Shown: one piece after another, positions 16,228 through 24,126 of the stretch
Layout: the number at the start of each line of letters is the position of its first letter
Numbering within the stretch: position 1 is the first letter of the stretch
Assembly: GCA_047602185.1 (NCBI GenBank)
Contig: JASGHY010000001.1
Span: 5,394,001 to 5,458,000 of the forward strand
Source: PMP191F sp047602185
GTDB lineage: Bacteria > Bacteroidota > Bacteroidia > Chitinophagales > Chitinophagaceae
DNA length: 64,000 bases
Direction of reading: 5' to 3'
The notes under the pieces: model-generated
Told to the model about the DNA's origin: nothing
The model's input: only the letters and a program-made list of their open reading frames with translations
Databases searched by the model: none
Translations under genes and position numbers: made by a program

Positions 16228-18504
16228 ATGATGAAGCAAGTTGTTTTTGCAGTATTGATGGTAGCGGGCGTTTCTGTAACCGCACAAACAAGATCAACTG
16301 CGCAGGATGCTAAGATGAATCAGTTCATTAGCTCCCTGATGCAGAAAATGACACTGGAGGAAAAGATCGGGCAATTGAATCTTCCTTCCATTGGTTTTGA
16401 TGTTACTGGTCCTATTCTGAGCCAGGGTGTAGAAGATAAGGTACGCAAGGGCCTGGTAGGTGGCGTGTTTAATACGTACACCCCCAATGCGGTACGTAAG
16501 CTGCAGGATATTGCCGTGAAAGAAACCCGGCTTAAGATCCCTTTGCTGTTTGGTTATGATGTGATCCACGGTCACCGCACTATTTTCCCCATCCCATTAG
16601 GGCTTTCAGCCAGTTGGGATACCGACCTTATAGAACGTACAGCGCGTGCTGCAGCCAATGAAGCCAGTGCTGATGGTTTAAACTGGACCTTTTCGCCCAT
16701 GGTTGATATTGCGCGTGACCCTCGTTGGGGACGCGTTAGCGAAGGTTCCGGTGAAGATCCCTTTCTTGGTTCACTGATTGGGAAGGCAATGGTAAAAGGT
16801 TACCAGGGCGATGATCTCAGTAAGAACAATACCATTCTTGCCTGTGTAAAACATTTCGCTTTATATGGCGCTGCTGAAGCCGGTCGTGATTATAACACCA
16901 CCGACATGAGCCGTATAAAAATGTACAACGACTATTTACCTCCCTATAAAGCAGCAGTAGAAGCAGGCGCAGCTACTGTAATGGCTTCTTTCAATGAAAT
17001 AGATGGTATTCCTGCTACCGGCAATAAGTGGTTGATGACTGACCTGTTGCGCAAACAATGGGGTTTTAAAGGCATGATCACTACTGACTATACCGGTATT
17101 CCTGAAATGATACAGCATGGCATGGGTGATGAAGCAAAAGTAGGTGAGCTGGCATTGAATGCAGGCATTGACATGGATATGGTAGGCGAGGTATTCCTGA
17201 AACATGGTGTGCAACTGGTAAAGTCTGGTAAAGTATCACAGGCTATTGTAGATGCTGCCTGCCGCCGTGTGCTGGAAGCTAAATACAAACTGGGGCTGTT
17301 TGATGATCCTTATCGTTATGTAAGCGAAGAAAGAAGCAAAACAGAGATCATGAGTGCAGATAAACTGCAGCTCAGCAAAGAGGCAGCTATCAAGAGTATG
17401 GTGTTGCTGAAGAATGCGGGTCAGGTACTGCCACTGAACAGCAGTAAAAAGATTGCCTTTATAGGCCCATTGGTAAAAAATCAGCGTGACCTGATCGGGA
17501 ACTGGAGTGGTGCAGGCGACTGGAAAAAAGCAGTCAGCATCTGGGATGCATTGCAGGGCAATGGTAATGCTGCATCTTTCCTGTATGCCAAAGGTTGCAA
17601 CCTGGTTGACGATGCTATGCTCATCAAAAAGCTGAATCCGCATGGTGCAGAACTGGTAGCTGATGCAAAGAGCCCGGAACAACTGATCAGTGAAGCAGTG
17701 CAGACTGCTCAGCAGGCAGATGTGGTGGTAACTGTATTGGGCGAACCATTTGGCATGAGTGGAGAGGCCGCCAGCCGCAGTAATATCGGTTTGCTGGATA
17801 ACCAGCTGGAGCTCCTGAAAGCATTGAAGAAAACGGGTAAACCAATTGTACTGGTATTGATGAATGGCCGCCCTTTAACCCTGTCATGGGAAGATCAGAA
17901 TATAGATGCTATACTGGAAACGTGGTATCCCGGTACCAATGCAGGTCCGGCTGTTGCTGCAGTACTGTTTGGTGAAGCAAATCCTTCCGGTAAATTGTCA
18001 ATGACATTTCCCCGTAATGTAGGACAGGTGCCTATTTACTATAATCATAAAAATACTGGTCGTCCGTTCGACGAAAACCAGAAATATACTTCCAAATACC
18101 TGGATGTACCCAATTCACCATTATATCCTTTTGGTTATGGCTTAAGCTATACCAGCTTCAGCTATAGTGATATTGCACTTAGCAGTAATACAATTGCAGC
18201 AGGTGGAAAAATTACAGCTACTGTTACCATTACCAATACGGGTAAGTATGATGGCGTAGAAACCGTGCAGCTTTATATTCGTGATATGGTAGGTTCTGTA
18301 ACAAGACCAGTAAAGGAATTAAAAGGCTTTCAGAAAGTAGCACTGAAAGCAGGAGAATCAAAACAGGTTAGTTTTACTATTACACCTGAAGACCTGAAGT
18401 TTTATAACTCAGCACTCAAATATGTAAATGAAGCCGGTGCTTTCAAAGTATTTATTGGCACCAGCAGTGAAGATGTAAAAGAGGCTTCTTTTACATTGAA
18501 ATAA
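16228..18504 (+). CDS. bglX: GH3 beta-glucosidase (BglX-like)
   Basis: Periplasmic exo-beta-glucosidase, 758 residues, signal peptide to about VTAQ (20). The N-terminal TIM barrel carries KHFALYG (208-214) and the nucleophile D287 in TTDYTG. The alpha/beta sandwich domain has SGEAASR with E513 as the likely acid/base. A C-terminal fibronectin-like domain covers about 660-758. Related Bacteroides GH3 enzymes act on sophoro-oligosaccharides, which fits a role in trimming the GH144 products to glucose. Last gene of the operon, ended by a strong terminator. Confidence 0.95.
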   Translation: MMKQVVFAVLMVAGVSVTAQTRSTAQDAKMNQFISSLMQKMTLEEKIGQLNLPSIGFDVTGPILSQGVEDKVRKGLVGGVFNTYTPNAVRKLQDIAVKETRLKIPLLFGYDVIHGHRTIFPIPLGLSASWDTDLIERTARAAANEASADGLNWTFSPMVDIARDPRWGRVSEGSGEDPFLGSLIGKAMVKGYQGDDLSKNNTILACVKHFALYGAAEAGRDYNTTDMSRIKMYNDYLPPYKAAVEAGAATVMASFNEIDGIPATGNKWLMTDLLRKQWGFKGMITTDYTGIPEMIQHGMGDEAKVGELALNAGIDMDMVGEVFLKHGVQLVKSGKVSQAIVDAACRRVLEAKYKLGLFDDPYRYVSEERSKTEIMSADKLQLSKEAAIKSMVLLKNAGQVLPLNSSKKIAFIGPLVKNQRDLIGNWSGAGDWKKAVSIWDALQGNGNAASFLYAKGCNLVDDAMLIKKLNPHGAELVADAKSPEQLISEAVQTAQQADVVVTVLGEPFGMSGEAASRSNIGLLDNQLELLKALKKTGKPIVLVLMNGRPLTLSWEDQNIDAILETWYPGTNAGPAVAAVLFGEANPSGKLSMTFPRNVGQVPIYYNHKNTGRPFDENQKYTSKYLDVPNSPLYPFGYGLSYTSFSYSDIALSSNTIAAGGKITATVTITNTGKYDGVETVQLYIRDMVGSVTRPVKELKGFQKVALKAGESKQVSFTITPEDLKFYNSALKYVNEAGAFKVFIGTSSEDVKEASFTLK

Positions 18505-18525
18505 GTTGGTAAGATTTAAAAATTG

Positions 18526-18564
18526 ACAGGTTAACAGGATGCCCTTGTTAACCTGTTGTTTTTT
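18526..18564 (+). terminator. Intrinsic terminator at the end of the hydrolase operon
   Basis: Perfect 11-bp stem ACAGGTTAACA/TGTTAACCTGT, 9-base loop, followed by TGTTTTTT. It lies 22 bases after the GH3 stop codon. Confidence 0.9.
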
Positions 18565-18585
18565 CAGCACTTAAAAAAGTGAACT

Positions 18586-19368
18586 ATGATCAGGAACATC
18601 CGGCTATTGACATTGCTGTTATTGCTGGCTTTTGTAACGAAGGCTCAGGACAGGTCGCTGTTTGAAAAGCGCCTGTATATTTATAAAAACGATACCCTGC
18701 CCTACAGAATATTGTTGCCGGTAAACTATGATCCTTCAGTAAAATATCCGCTGGTACTGTTTCTGCATGGTGCAGGCGAGCGTGGTCGTGATAATGAAAA
18801 GCAGCTAACACATGGCGCTGCTTTATTTCTGCGCGACAGCATCAGGAACAATCATCCGGCCATTGTTGTGTTTCCCCAGTGTATGGAAGAAAGCTACTGG
18901 AGCAATGTAAATATTGTAAAAGACAGCAGTGGCAAGCGGCAGTTTTATTTCCGCAAGGATGGAGCGCCAACCAAAGCCATGATGCTGGCGCAGCGGCTTT
19001 TGAAAGATCTTCAGCAACATTATCCTGTAAACAGCAAGCAGGTATATGTGGGTGGTTTGTCAATGGGTGGTATGGGCACTTTTGAAATAGCGCGTCGTAA
19101 CCCCAAAACCTTTGCAGCTGCATTTGCCATTTGTGGCGGTGCGGACCCTGCAACTGCCGGTAAGCTCAGGAAAATAAAATGGCAGGTTTTTCATGGAGGA
19201 AAGGATGATGTTGTAAACCCCGATTTCTCCCGCAAAATGGTAGCTGCCCTAAAGCAGGCCGGGGCCGATGTGCAGTTTACTTTATATCCGGACGCCAATC
19301 ATAATAGCTGGGATTCAACTTTTGCTGAACCCGCATTGCTTTACTGGTTATTTTCGCAAAGGAAATAA
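18586..19368 (+). CDS. Secreted alpha/beta hydrolase (esterase/peptidase-like)
   Basis: 260 residues, signal peptide ending near TKAQ (21). Alpha/beta hydrolase fold: oxyanion segment LFLHGAGERG (58-67), nucleophile elbow GGLSMGG with S159, acid near D207/D208 (HGGKDDVV), and H239 (DANHNSW). The HGAGERG start resembles secreted phospholipase/carboxylesterase and prolyl-oligopeptidase-like esterases often seen in polysaccharide loci. A terminator cuts it off from the GH3 operon, and only 8 bases separate it from the HAD gene, so these two form their own transcript. Confidence 0.88.
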   Translation: MIRNIRLLTLLLLLAFVTKAQDRSLFEKRLYIYKNDTLPYRILLPVNYDPSVKYPLVLFLHGAGERGRDNEKQLTHGAALFLRDSIRNNHPAIVVFPQCMEESYWSNVNIVKDSSGKRQFYFRKDGAPTKAMMLAQRLLKDLQQHYPVNSKQVYVGGLSMGGMGTFEIARRNPKTFAAAFAICGGADPATAGKLRKIKWQVFHGGKDDVVNPDFSRKMVAALKQAGADVQFTLYPDANHNSWDSTFAEPALLYWLFSQRK

Positions 19369-19376
19369 CCCATCGT

Positions 19377-19988
19377 ATGGCAATTAAAAATATTGTATTT
19401 GACCTGGGCGGTGTACTGCTGAACCTGGATATGCAACGTACTCACCGCGCTTTCGAAAATATTGGTGTAAAAGATGTGGCAGCATTGTTCAATATAGGAC
19501 ATGCTGCTTCTTATTTTAAAGACTACGAAGTAGGCGCCATTACAGACAATGAATTTGTACAGGCCATCAAAAAGCATGGTGGTTTAAATGTAGAAGATGC
19601 AGCCGTAATAGATGCCTGGAATGCCCTTTTACTCGACTTCCCGGAAGAGCGTATTGAACTGCTGCGCAAACTGAAAGACAAGTACCGTATTTTCCTGTTC
19701 AGCAATACCAACGCTATTCACCTCGACGATTTTCGCCGCAAATACACCAATGCCTATGGTGGTTCGCTGGACGATCATTTTGAAATAGCGTGGTACTCAC
19801 ATCTCATCGGCCTGCGCAAACCATCGGTAGAATCTTTCCAATACATTTTAAACGATGGAAAGCTGGATGCTGCCGAAACCATGTTTATTGACGATGCGCT
19901 GGTGAATGTGGAAGGTGCCAATGCTACCGGTATTAAAGGCGTTCACCTGGAGCCCGGAAAAACAATCCTTGACCTGGGACTCCTGTAG
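19377..19988 (+). CDS. HAD-family phosphatase (YihX-like)
   Basis: Cytoplasmic HAD subfamily IA hydrolase, 203 residues. The catalytic start is FDLGGVL with D9; as in YihX and relatives the second Asp of DxD is a Gly. Motif II lies in LFSNTNAIH, the motif III Lys in GLRKPSVESF, and motif IV in FIDDALVNVEGAN. Escherichia coli YihX removes phosphate from alpha-glucose-1-phosphate, and the overall pattern here is close, but the substrate is not proven. It may recycle sugar phosphates made after glycan uptake. Confidence 0.88.
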   Translation: MAIKNIVFDLGGVLLNLDMQRTHRAFENIGVKDVAALFNIGHAASYFKDYEVGAITDNEFVQAIKKHGGLNVEDAAVIDAWNALLLDFPEERIELLRKLKDKYRIFLFSNTNAIHLDDFRRKYTNAYGGSLDDHFEIAWYSHLIGLRKPSVESFQYILNDGKLDAAETMFIDDALVNVEGANATGIKGVHLEPGKTILDLGLL

Positions 19989-20179
19989 AATAGGCCGGAG
20001 TGGTCACATGGGTCAGTAAAGAGGTAGATAGGTCAGGGAGCCCAAAGATCGGATCTGTCTCAATATGAGAAGTCAGCGTTTGTCTGGTAATATGCACCCG
20101 GTCTCTGACGGGGATCAGCTCCTTGCAGTTAACCTCTTTATCTCCTTTTTCCCTGTATTCTGTTCTTTGCCTTCAAAAC

Positions 20180-20204
20180 CCCTCAATTCCAAAATCAGCC
20201 ATCC
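20180..20204 (+). repeat. Direct repeat copy 1 (25 bases)
   Basis: CCCTCAATTCCAAAATCAGC followed by N-ATCC; the second copy lies 240 bases downstream with a single mismatch. Confidence 0.75.
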
Positions 20205-20419
20205 AATACAGATGGGCTTCTGTTTCATTCAATCTGCACAATCCGTGGTACCCATCCGCGAAATCCGCGTTTTTAGAAAATGCGCTTTTACCATGGACCT
20301 ACATTGAACCCGGGAACCACCGGTCTGCTACAGACACCGGGCAAAGCTCTCCCTCGAAATGCAATCTGTATAAACTCTCATGATTAGATTGGATAAAATA
20401 ATTAAACATTCCTCAGAAT

Positions 20420-20444
20420 CCCTCAATTCCAAAATCAGCAATCC
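20420..20444 (+). repeat. Direct repeat copy 2 (25 bases)
   Basis: Second copy of the element at 20180-20204, differing at one base. Confidence 0.75.
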
Positions 20445-20683
20445 TCCCATAATTCCCTCTCCGGGACGTCTGGCTTAGTCGCCAGCTGAAGGCTGTTTTG
20501 TTATGGTCTTACAGGGGACAGCTTATGACCAGGTTATGTCCAGCTTGTATATTAAAGCGTATCCACTAAGGGTTTAAACGGGAATATCCGAAAACCTGGT
20601 ATGGCCCTGGTACGACGTTGGTGTGGATCTGGTAAGGGGGTATTCCTGAAATGGGAGATAGAGGCAATAAAATCTAAGAGGTA

Positions 20684-20754
20684 ATGCACGGGAAACTTCC
20701 AGGCTGAGAGCCTGCCGACTGATATAGGTTATACCTGTGTCCGGGAATATGCAT
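20684..20754 (+). ncRNA. Possible degenerate TPP-riboswitch-like element, orphan
   Basis: Outer arms ATGCA (20684-20688) and TGCAT (20750-20754) can pair. Inside are CTGAGA (20704-20709), CTGA (20719-20722), the small hairpin AGGTTATACCT (20726-20736) and GGGAA (20743-20747), in the order and spacing of the 3' half of a TPP riboswitch (consensus CTGAnnAGGTTAATACCTGCGTAGGGAA). The 5' half (P2/P3) does not match well, and no thiamine gene lies downstream on this strand. It may be a relic or a chance resemblance. Confidence 0.3.
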
Positions 20755-20830
20755 CAAATCTCTGAACGGAATGGTCAGCCCGGAAGTCGGTAACCCATCA
20801 AATGATCTATTGACGTTGTATTACACTACA

Positions 20831-21085
20831 TTACTTGATTTCCTCAAAATCAATATAATCGCCTGTTTTGGCGGAAGATGAGGATGGCTGTTGCTGTTGT
20901 GAGGTAGAATACGAAGTATTATTTGATTGTTGATCGTAGGTCTGTTGCTGATGACGGGCTGCTTCATGAAATGCCTTCACCTGGCCGCGCACCTGTCGTG
21001 TTACTTTAAACACAGGGATCACAAACCCCACGATAAAGCGGTAAGCGAAATAAATTAAGATAGCCCAGAGAATATAACTTAACAT
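20831..21085 (-). CDS. Small membrane protein, DUF4834-like
   Basis: 84 residues. One N-terminal membrane helix (YILWAILIYFAYRFIVGFVIPVF, about 4-26), a basic helix, then a Gln/Ser-rich linker and an acidic end (GDYIDFEEIK). This layout matches the DUF4834 family of Bacteroidota; its function is unknown. First of three small minus-strand genes (20831-21937) that may be co-transcribed with the holin-like gene upstream. Confidence 0.7.
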   Translation of the reverse strand: MLSYILWAILIYFAYRFIVGFVIPVFKVTRQVRGQVKAFHEAARHQQQTYDQQSNNTSYSTSQQQQPSSSSAKTGDYIDFEEIK

Positions 21086-21147
21086 GTGATAAAGGTACTA
21101 TAGCGGCGATTATTAAACTGTTAAGATGCTGCAAAATGGACAAGTGG

Positions 21148-21465
21148 TTATTCCTCAGTCTTTTTTCTGCGCGAAAAAAAGCCGAGAATAGAATCAACGC
21201 CATCTGAAGCCTTGTCTGCCAGGAAGTTGATCAGTTTAGAAACAAGATCCTGCATGGCTTCATTTTTAAAAGCCAGTTGGGCAATGCCAGAAGGCCATTG
21301 GCGTGCCCCTGTTTTATTAAGCAGTGAATTCCAGGCAAGTGTAAAAAAATTATCCTGCAGGTGATCAAAGTTCTGATCAAGCTGTTTTTCCAGCAGGCGT
21401 GCTTCTCCTTTCAGTCGCTGTACTTCCAGCTCCAGTGAGGCCAGGTCGGTGATCTTTTTTGCCAT
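21148..21465 (-). CDS. Small helical protein, unknown
   Basis: 105 residues from the ATG at 21465 (MAKKITDLASLELEVQRLK). An upstream start at 21537 is open but would translate a repeat-like stretch, so it was not used. The N-terminal half is predicted as a coiled coil (heptads in LELEVQRLKGEARLLEKQLDQNF), and the C-terminus is amphipathic and ends in basic RRKK. No family is recognised. It lies between the holin-like and DUF4834-like genes, a set that tends to be membrane-stress-related in Bacteroidota; its role is not known. Confidence 0.65.
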   Translation of the reverse strand: MAKKITDLASLELEVQRLKGEARLLEKQLDQNFDHLQDNFFTLAWNSLLNKTGARQWPSGIAQLAFKNEAMQDLVSKLINFLADKASDGVDSILGFFSRRKKTEE

Positions 21466-21480
21466 GATCGGGAGTTTTGT

Positions 21481-21580
21481 AAATAGTGAATGGTCAATAG
21501 TGAATTGTGAATCGGCAATTGTGGGTTGTTGCTGCATTTGCTCGCAACTCGTGGCTCAGTGCTCGCAGCTGGTTCTGGCC
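21481..21580. repeat. Degenerate word repeats between two small genes
   Basis: Two stretches of short repeated words: AATAGTGAATGGTCAATAGT-like words with a 7-8 base period (21482-21522), then GCTCGCAACTCGTGGCTC-like words (21540-21576). Such low-complexity intergenic stretches do not code and recur elsewhere in this window. Confidence 0.6.
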
Positions 21581-21937
21581 TTACTCCTCATCATCCCCTG
21601 CTTTGCTGATCACTGTTTTAATAATTGGGTCAATGAACAGCTTGTTGCGTAGCAGAATGACCAGGATAAAAATAACGATGAGCAACAGGGTAGTAAGCCC
21701 AAAGCCAATGGTATTGCTGTTGAAAACGGCTGATAGCCAGAAGCCAAGTACCAGCCCTGCAAAAAGAAAGATCAGGAAAACGAGGAACAGGGAAACCAGC
21801 ACAAATACAAGGTAACCTGCTGATTTGGAGGCCATTTTTATACTTTCAAGCCTGAAGATCTTAAGCCTTACGTCGATGTAGTCCTTTAATAATTCTTTGT
21901 TCTCCTTTAAAAATGAGCCGAAATTTTCTTGCCCCAT
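21581..21937 (-). CDS. Phage-holin-family-like membrane protein
   Basis: 118 residues: an amphipathic N-terminus (KENKELLKDYIDVRLKIFRLESIK), then two strong membrane helices (YLVFVLVSLFLVFLIFLFAGLVLG and GFGLTTLLLIVIFILVILL), and an acidic tail GDDEE. This matches the phage_holin_3_6 (PF07332) family, common as chromosomal genes in Bacteroidota and not a sign of a prophage here. Likely an inner-membrane protein of unknown role. Confidence 0.75.
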   Translation of the reverse strand: MGQENFGSFLKENKELLKDYIDVRLKIFRLESIKMASKSAGYLVFVLVSLFLVFLIFLFAGLVLGFWLSAVFNSNTIGFGLTTLLLIVIFILVILLRNKLFIDPIIKTVISKAGDDEE

Positions 21938-22092
21938 AGATTTAAGTAGTTTAATGGTGCTGCTGGTACCGGGTTATGAACTTTGGCAGGTGCAGAATGT
22001 TTTTATAGCACTAACATTCTCATTTAAAATTAGCAAAGTTTGCGCGGAACCTACCCCTCGGTTGGTTGTTATTTCGTTGTTTTTTTATTGGT

Positions 22093-22125
22093 TTTGGAAT
22101 TAATATAGTAATTACCTTACCTTTG
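22093..22125 (+). promoter_or_regulatory. Promoter of the rimP-nusA-infB operon
   Basis: Both boxes of the Bacteroidota promoter are present: TTTG at 22093-22096 and TACCTTTG at 22118-22125, 21 bases apart. Transcription would start near 22130, about 50 bases before rimP. Confidence 0.75.
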
Positions 22126-22145
22126 CCAAGGCAAAAGTTAATAGA

Positions 22146-22171
22146 AAGGGAACGGAATCGTTCCCTTCTTT
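22146..22171 (+). promoter_or_regulatory. Leader hairpin directly before rimP
   Basis: Perfect 9-bp stem AAGGGAACG/CGTTCCCTT with loop GAAT, then CTTTATTTC. It lies between the promoter and the rimP ATG (22183) and looks like a terminator or attenuator inside the leader. Confidence 0.6.
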
Positions 22172-22182
22172 ATTTCCCGGTT

Positions 22183-22653
22183 ATGAGCACAGAAACACAG
22201 GTACAGGCAATAGAAAAAATGATTCAGGAATTACTGGCAGAAGATCCGGCCTATTTCCTGGTAGAGGTGAGGATTAAGCCCACCAACAACGTGAAAGTAT
22301 TCCTTGACGGCGATCAGGGCATTACCATTGAAAAATGTATAGCTATCAACAGGGCGCTGTATAAGCAGCTCGAAGGTTCGGGGTTATTTCCCGGCGACGA
22401 TTTTTCGCTGGAAGTATCTTCTCCCGGACTTGATGAGCCATTGAAGCTGTTCAGGCAATACCAGAAAAACGTTGGTCGCGCAGTGGAAGTATTACTGAAA
22501 GATGGTGCTAAAATAGAAGGCAAGCTGCTGGAAGTGCAGGAAAACGCTATCTCGGTAGAAGAGACCAAAGGAAAAAATAAAAAGAAAGAGGTCATTCAGC
22601 ACCAGCTTTCTTTTGACAATATAAAATCAACCAAAATTCAAATTGTGTTTTAA
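22183..22653 (+). CDS. rimP: Ribosome maturation factor RimP
   Basis: 30S assembly factor, 156 residues. The ATG at 22183 (MSTETQVQAIEKM) is chosen; the longer open frame runs through the promoter. The N-terminal RimP domain holds FLVEVRIKPTNNVKVFLDGDQGITIEKCIAINRAL, with DFSLEVSSPGLDEPL as the family signature near residues 80-95; the C-terminal SH3-like domain follows. First gene of the conserved rimP-nusA-infB operon, with nusA 24 bases downstream. Confidence 0.95.
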   Translation: MSTETQVQAIEKMIQELLAEDPAYFLVEVRIKPTNNVKVFLDGDQGITIEKCIAINRALYKQLEGSGLFPGDDFSLEVSSPGLDEPLKLFRQYQKNVGRAVEVLLKDGAKIEGKLLEVQENAISVEETKGKNKKKEVIQHQLSFDNIKSTKIQIVF

Positions 22654-22677
22654 GTAAAGACGTAAATCGTAATTTGT

Positions 22678-23925
22678 ATGGCAAGTATCAACCTGATAGA
22701 AGCTTTCCAGGAGTTTAAGGAAGCTGAAAATATTGACCGACCCACGATGATGAAAGTGGTAGAAGACGTATTCAAAACCTTACTTCGGAAAAAATATGGT
22801 AGTGACGAGAACTTTGACGTGATTGTGAATGCTGAAAAAGGTGACCTGGAAATTATGCGTCGGCGCACAATTGTGGATGATGGTGCCGTACAGGATCCGC
22901 TGGCAGAGATTGCCTACAGTGATGCAGTGAAAATTGAGCCTGACTTTGAAGTTGGCGAAGAATTATACGAAGAGGTAAACATTCTTGATTTTGGCCGCAG
23001 GGCTATCCTGGCAGCCAAACAAACATTGGCCAGCCGTATCAGCGATCTGAAAAAGAACGTACTGGTTAAAAAATACGGCGACCGCATCGGCGATATTATC
23101 AGCGCTGAAGTGTACCAGGTATGGAAAAAAGAAATTCTGTTACTGGATGAAGAAGGAAACGAACTGATACTCCCTAAATCAGAACAAATACCACAGGACT
23201 ACTTTAAAAAAGGCGAAAATATTCGTGCAGTAGTAAAGAAAGTAGAACTGAAGAACAACTCACCGGTTATTATCCTGTCCCGTACCTCACCTTCGTTCCT
23301 GGCTAAATTGCTGGAAATTGAGGTGCCTGAAATTTTTGATGGCCTCATCGTTATCAAGAAAATTGTACGTGAACCCGGCGAAAGAGCAAAAGTTGCCGTA
23401 GAGTCTTACGACGATCGTATCGATCCTGTAGGCGCCTGCGTAGGTATGAAAGGTAGCCGTATTCACGGTATCGTTCGTGAGTTGAAGAACGAAAATATTG
23501 ACGTAATTAACTGGACCAATAATATTCAGCTTTTAATCCAGCGTTCGTTAACACCTGCCCGTATTACGAGCATGGATATTGACGGCGATAAAAAGCAGGC
23601 TAATGTATATCTGAAGCCTGACCAGGTATCGCTGGCTATCGGTAAGAAGGGTGTGAACATTAAATTGGCGCAGGAATTGACGGGACATAGTATCGATGTG
23701 TACCGTGATACAGAAGGTGAACCCCAGGAATTTGATATCGATCTGGAAGAGTTCAGCGATGAAATTGAAACCTGGATCATTGACGAGTTCAAACGTATTG
23801 GTTGCGATACAGCCCGCAGTGTACTGGAATTGACTCCGGAAGAGCTGGAAAGAAGAACAGACCTGGAGAGAGAGACCATCGATGAAGTACGCAAAGTGCT
23901 GAAAGAAGAGTTCGACAAAGAATAG
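22678..23925 (+). CDS. nusA: Transcription termination/antitermination factor NusA
   Basis: RNA polymerase-binding elongation factor, 415 residues. N-terminal domain about 1-125 (MASINLIEAFQEFKEAENID), S1 domain about 130-200 (GDIISAEVYQVWKKEILLL), then two KH domains about 225-350 (VGACVGMKGSRIHGIVREL and VSLAIGKKGVNIKLAQELTG, both with GxxG loops), and a short helical tail. It lacks the long acidic repeats of enterobacterial NusA, as usual for this phylum. Co-transcribed with rimP. Confidence 0.97.
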   Translation: MASINLIEAFQEFKEAENIDRPTMMKVVEDVFKTLLRKKYGSDENFDVIVNAEKGDLEIMRRRTIVDDGAVQDPLAEIAYSDAVKIEPDFEVGEELYEEVNILDFGRRAILAAKQTLASRISDLKKNVLVKKYGDRIGDIISAEVYQVWKKEILLLDEEGNELILPKSEQIPQDYFKKGENIRAVVKKVELKNNSPVIILSRTSPSFLAKLLEIEVPEIFDGLIVIKKIVREPGERAKVAVESYDDRIDPVGACVGMKGSRIHGIVRELKNENIDVINWTNNIQLLIQRSLTPARITSMDIDGDKKQANVYLKPDQVSLAIGKKGVNIKLAQELTGHSIDVYRDTEGEPQEFDIDLEEFSDEIETWIIDEFKRIGCDTARSVLELTPEELERRTDLERETIDEVRKVLKEEFDKE

Positions 23926-24126
23926 TCAGAGAGTTGGTTAAAACAGGCAAATAGGGCAGAATAGTCATATGAAAAACAACATAGATGTGACTAATTTGAC
24001 TTCTGTGCCTGATTTATTTGACCAATTGGACAGAAATGGCAAATTTTGACTGGGCTTTGGGAGCTTTTCAAATAAAGTTGATGCCGCTTACAGCGCATAA
24101 AACAAAAAAATTGTCTTAAATAACGA

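Larger units (their letters stand above)
19989..20830. other. 842-base gene-free region with repeats and a structured element
   Basis: No credible protein gene on either strand. Contents: GGTCA-type word repeats at 20001-20036; a 25-base direct repeat (20180-20204 and 20420-20444); on the minus strand a series of GCGGATT-like words at 20225-20275; a short hairpin CTGGC/GCCAG at 20470-20485; and a riboswitch-like fold at 20684-20754. The genes on both sides point towards it (HAD ends, DUF4834-like gene ends), so it is not a promoter region for them. Confidence 0.6.

Noticed and set aside
20065..20383. Open frames of 80-86 residues in the gene-free stretch
   Set aside because: They run through the 25-base repeat and the GCGGATT words, and the translation has no protein-like pattern.
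20741..20800. Resemblance to a cobalamin riboswitch (GGGAA, AAATC, ACGG, GAAGTC)
   Set aside because: The B12 box (GCCACTG) is missing and no cobalamin or transporter gene follows; TPP-like reading fits somewhat better, and both are weak.
21581..21937. Holin-like gene as a prophage sign
   Set aside because: The family is common as a chromosomal gene in Bacteroidota, and no other phage gene is near.
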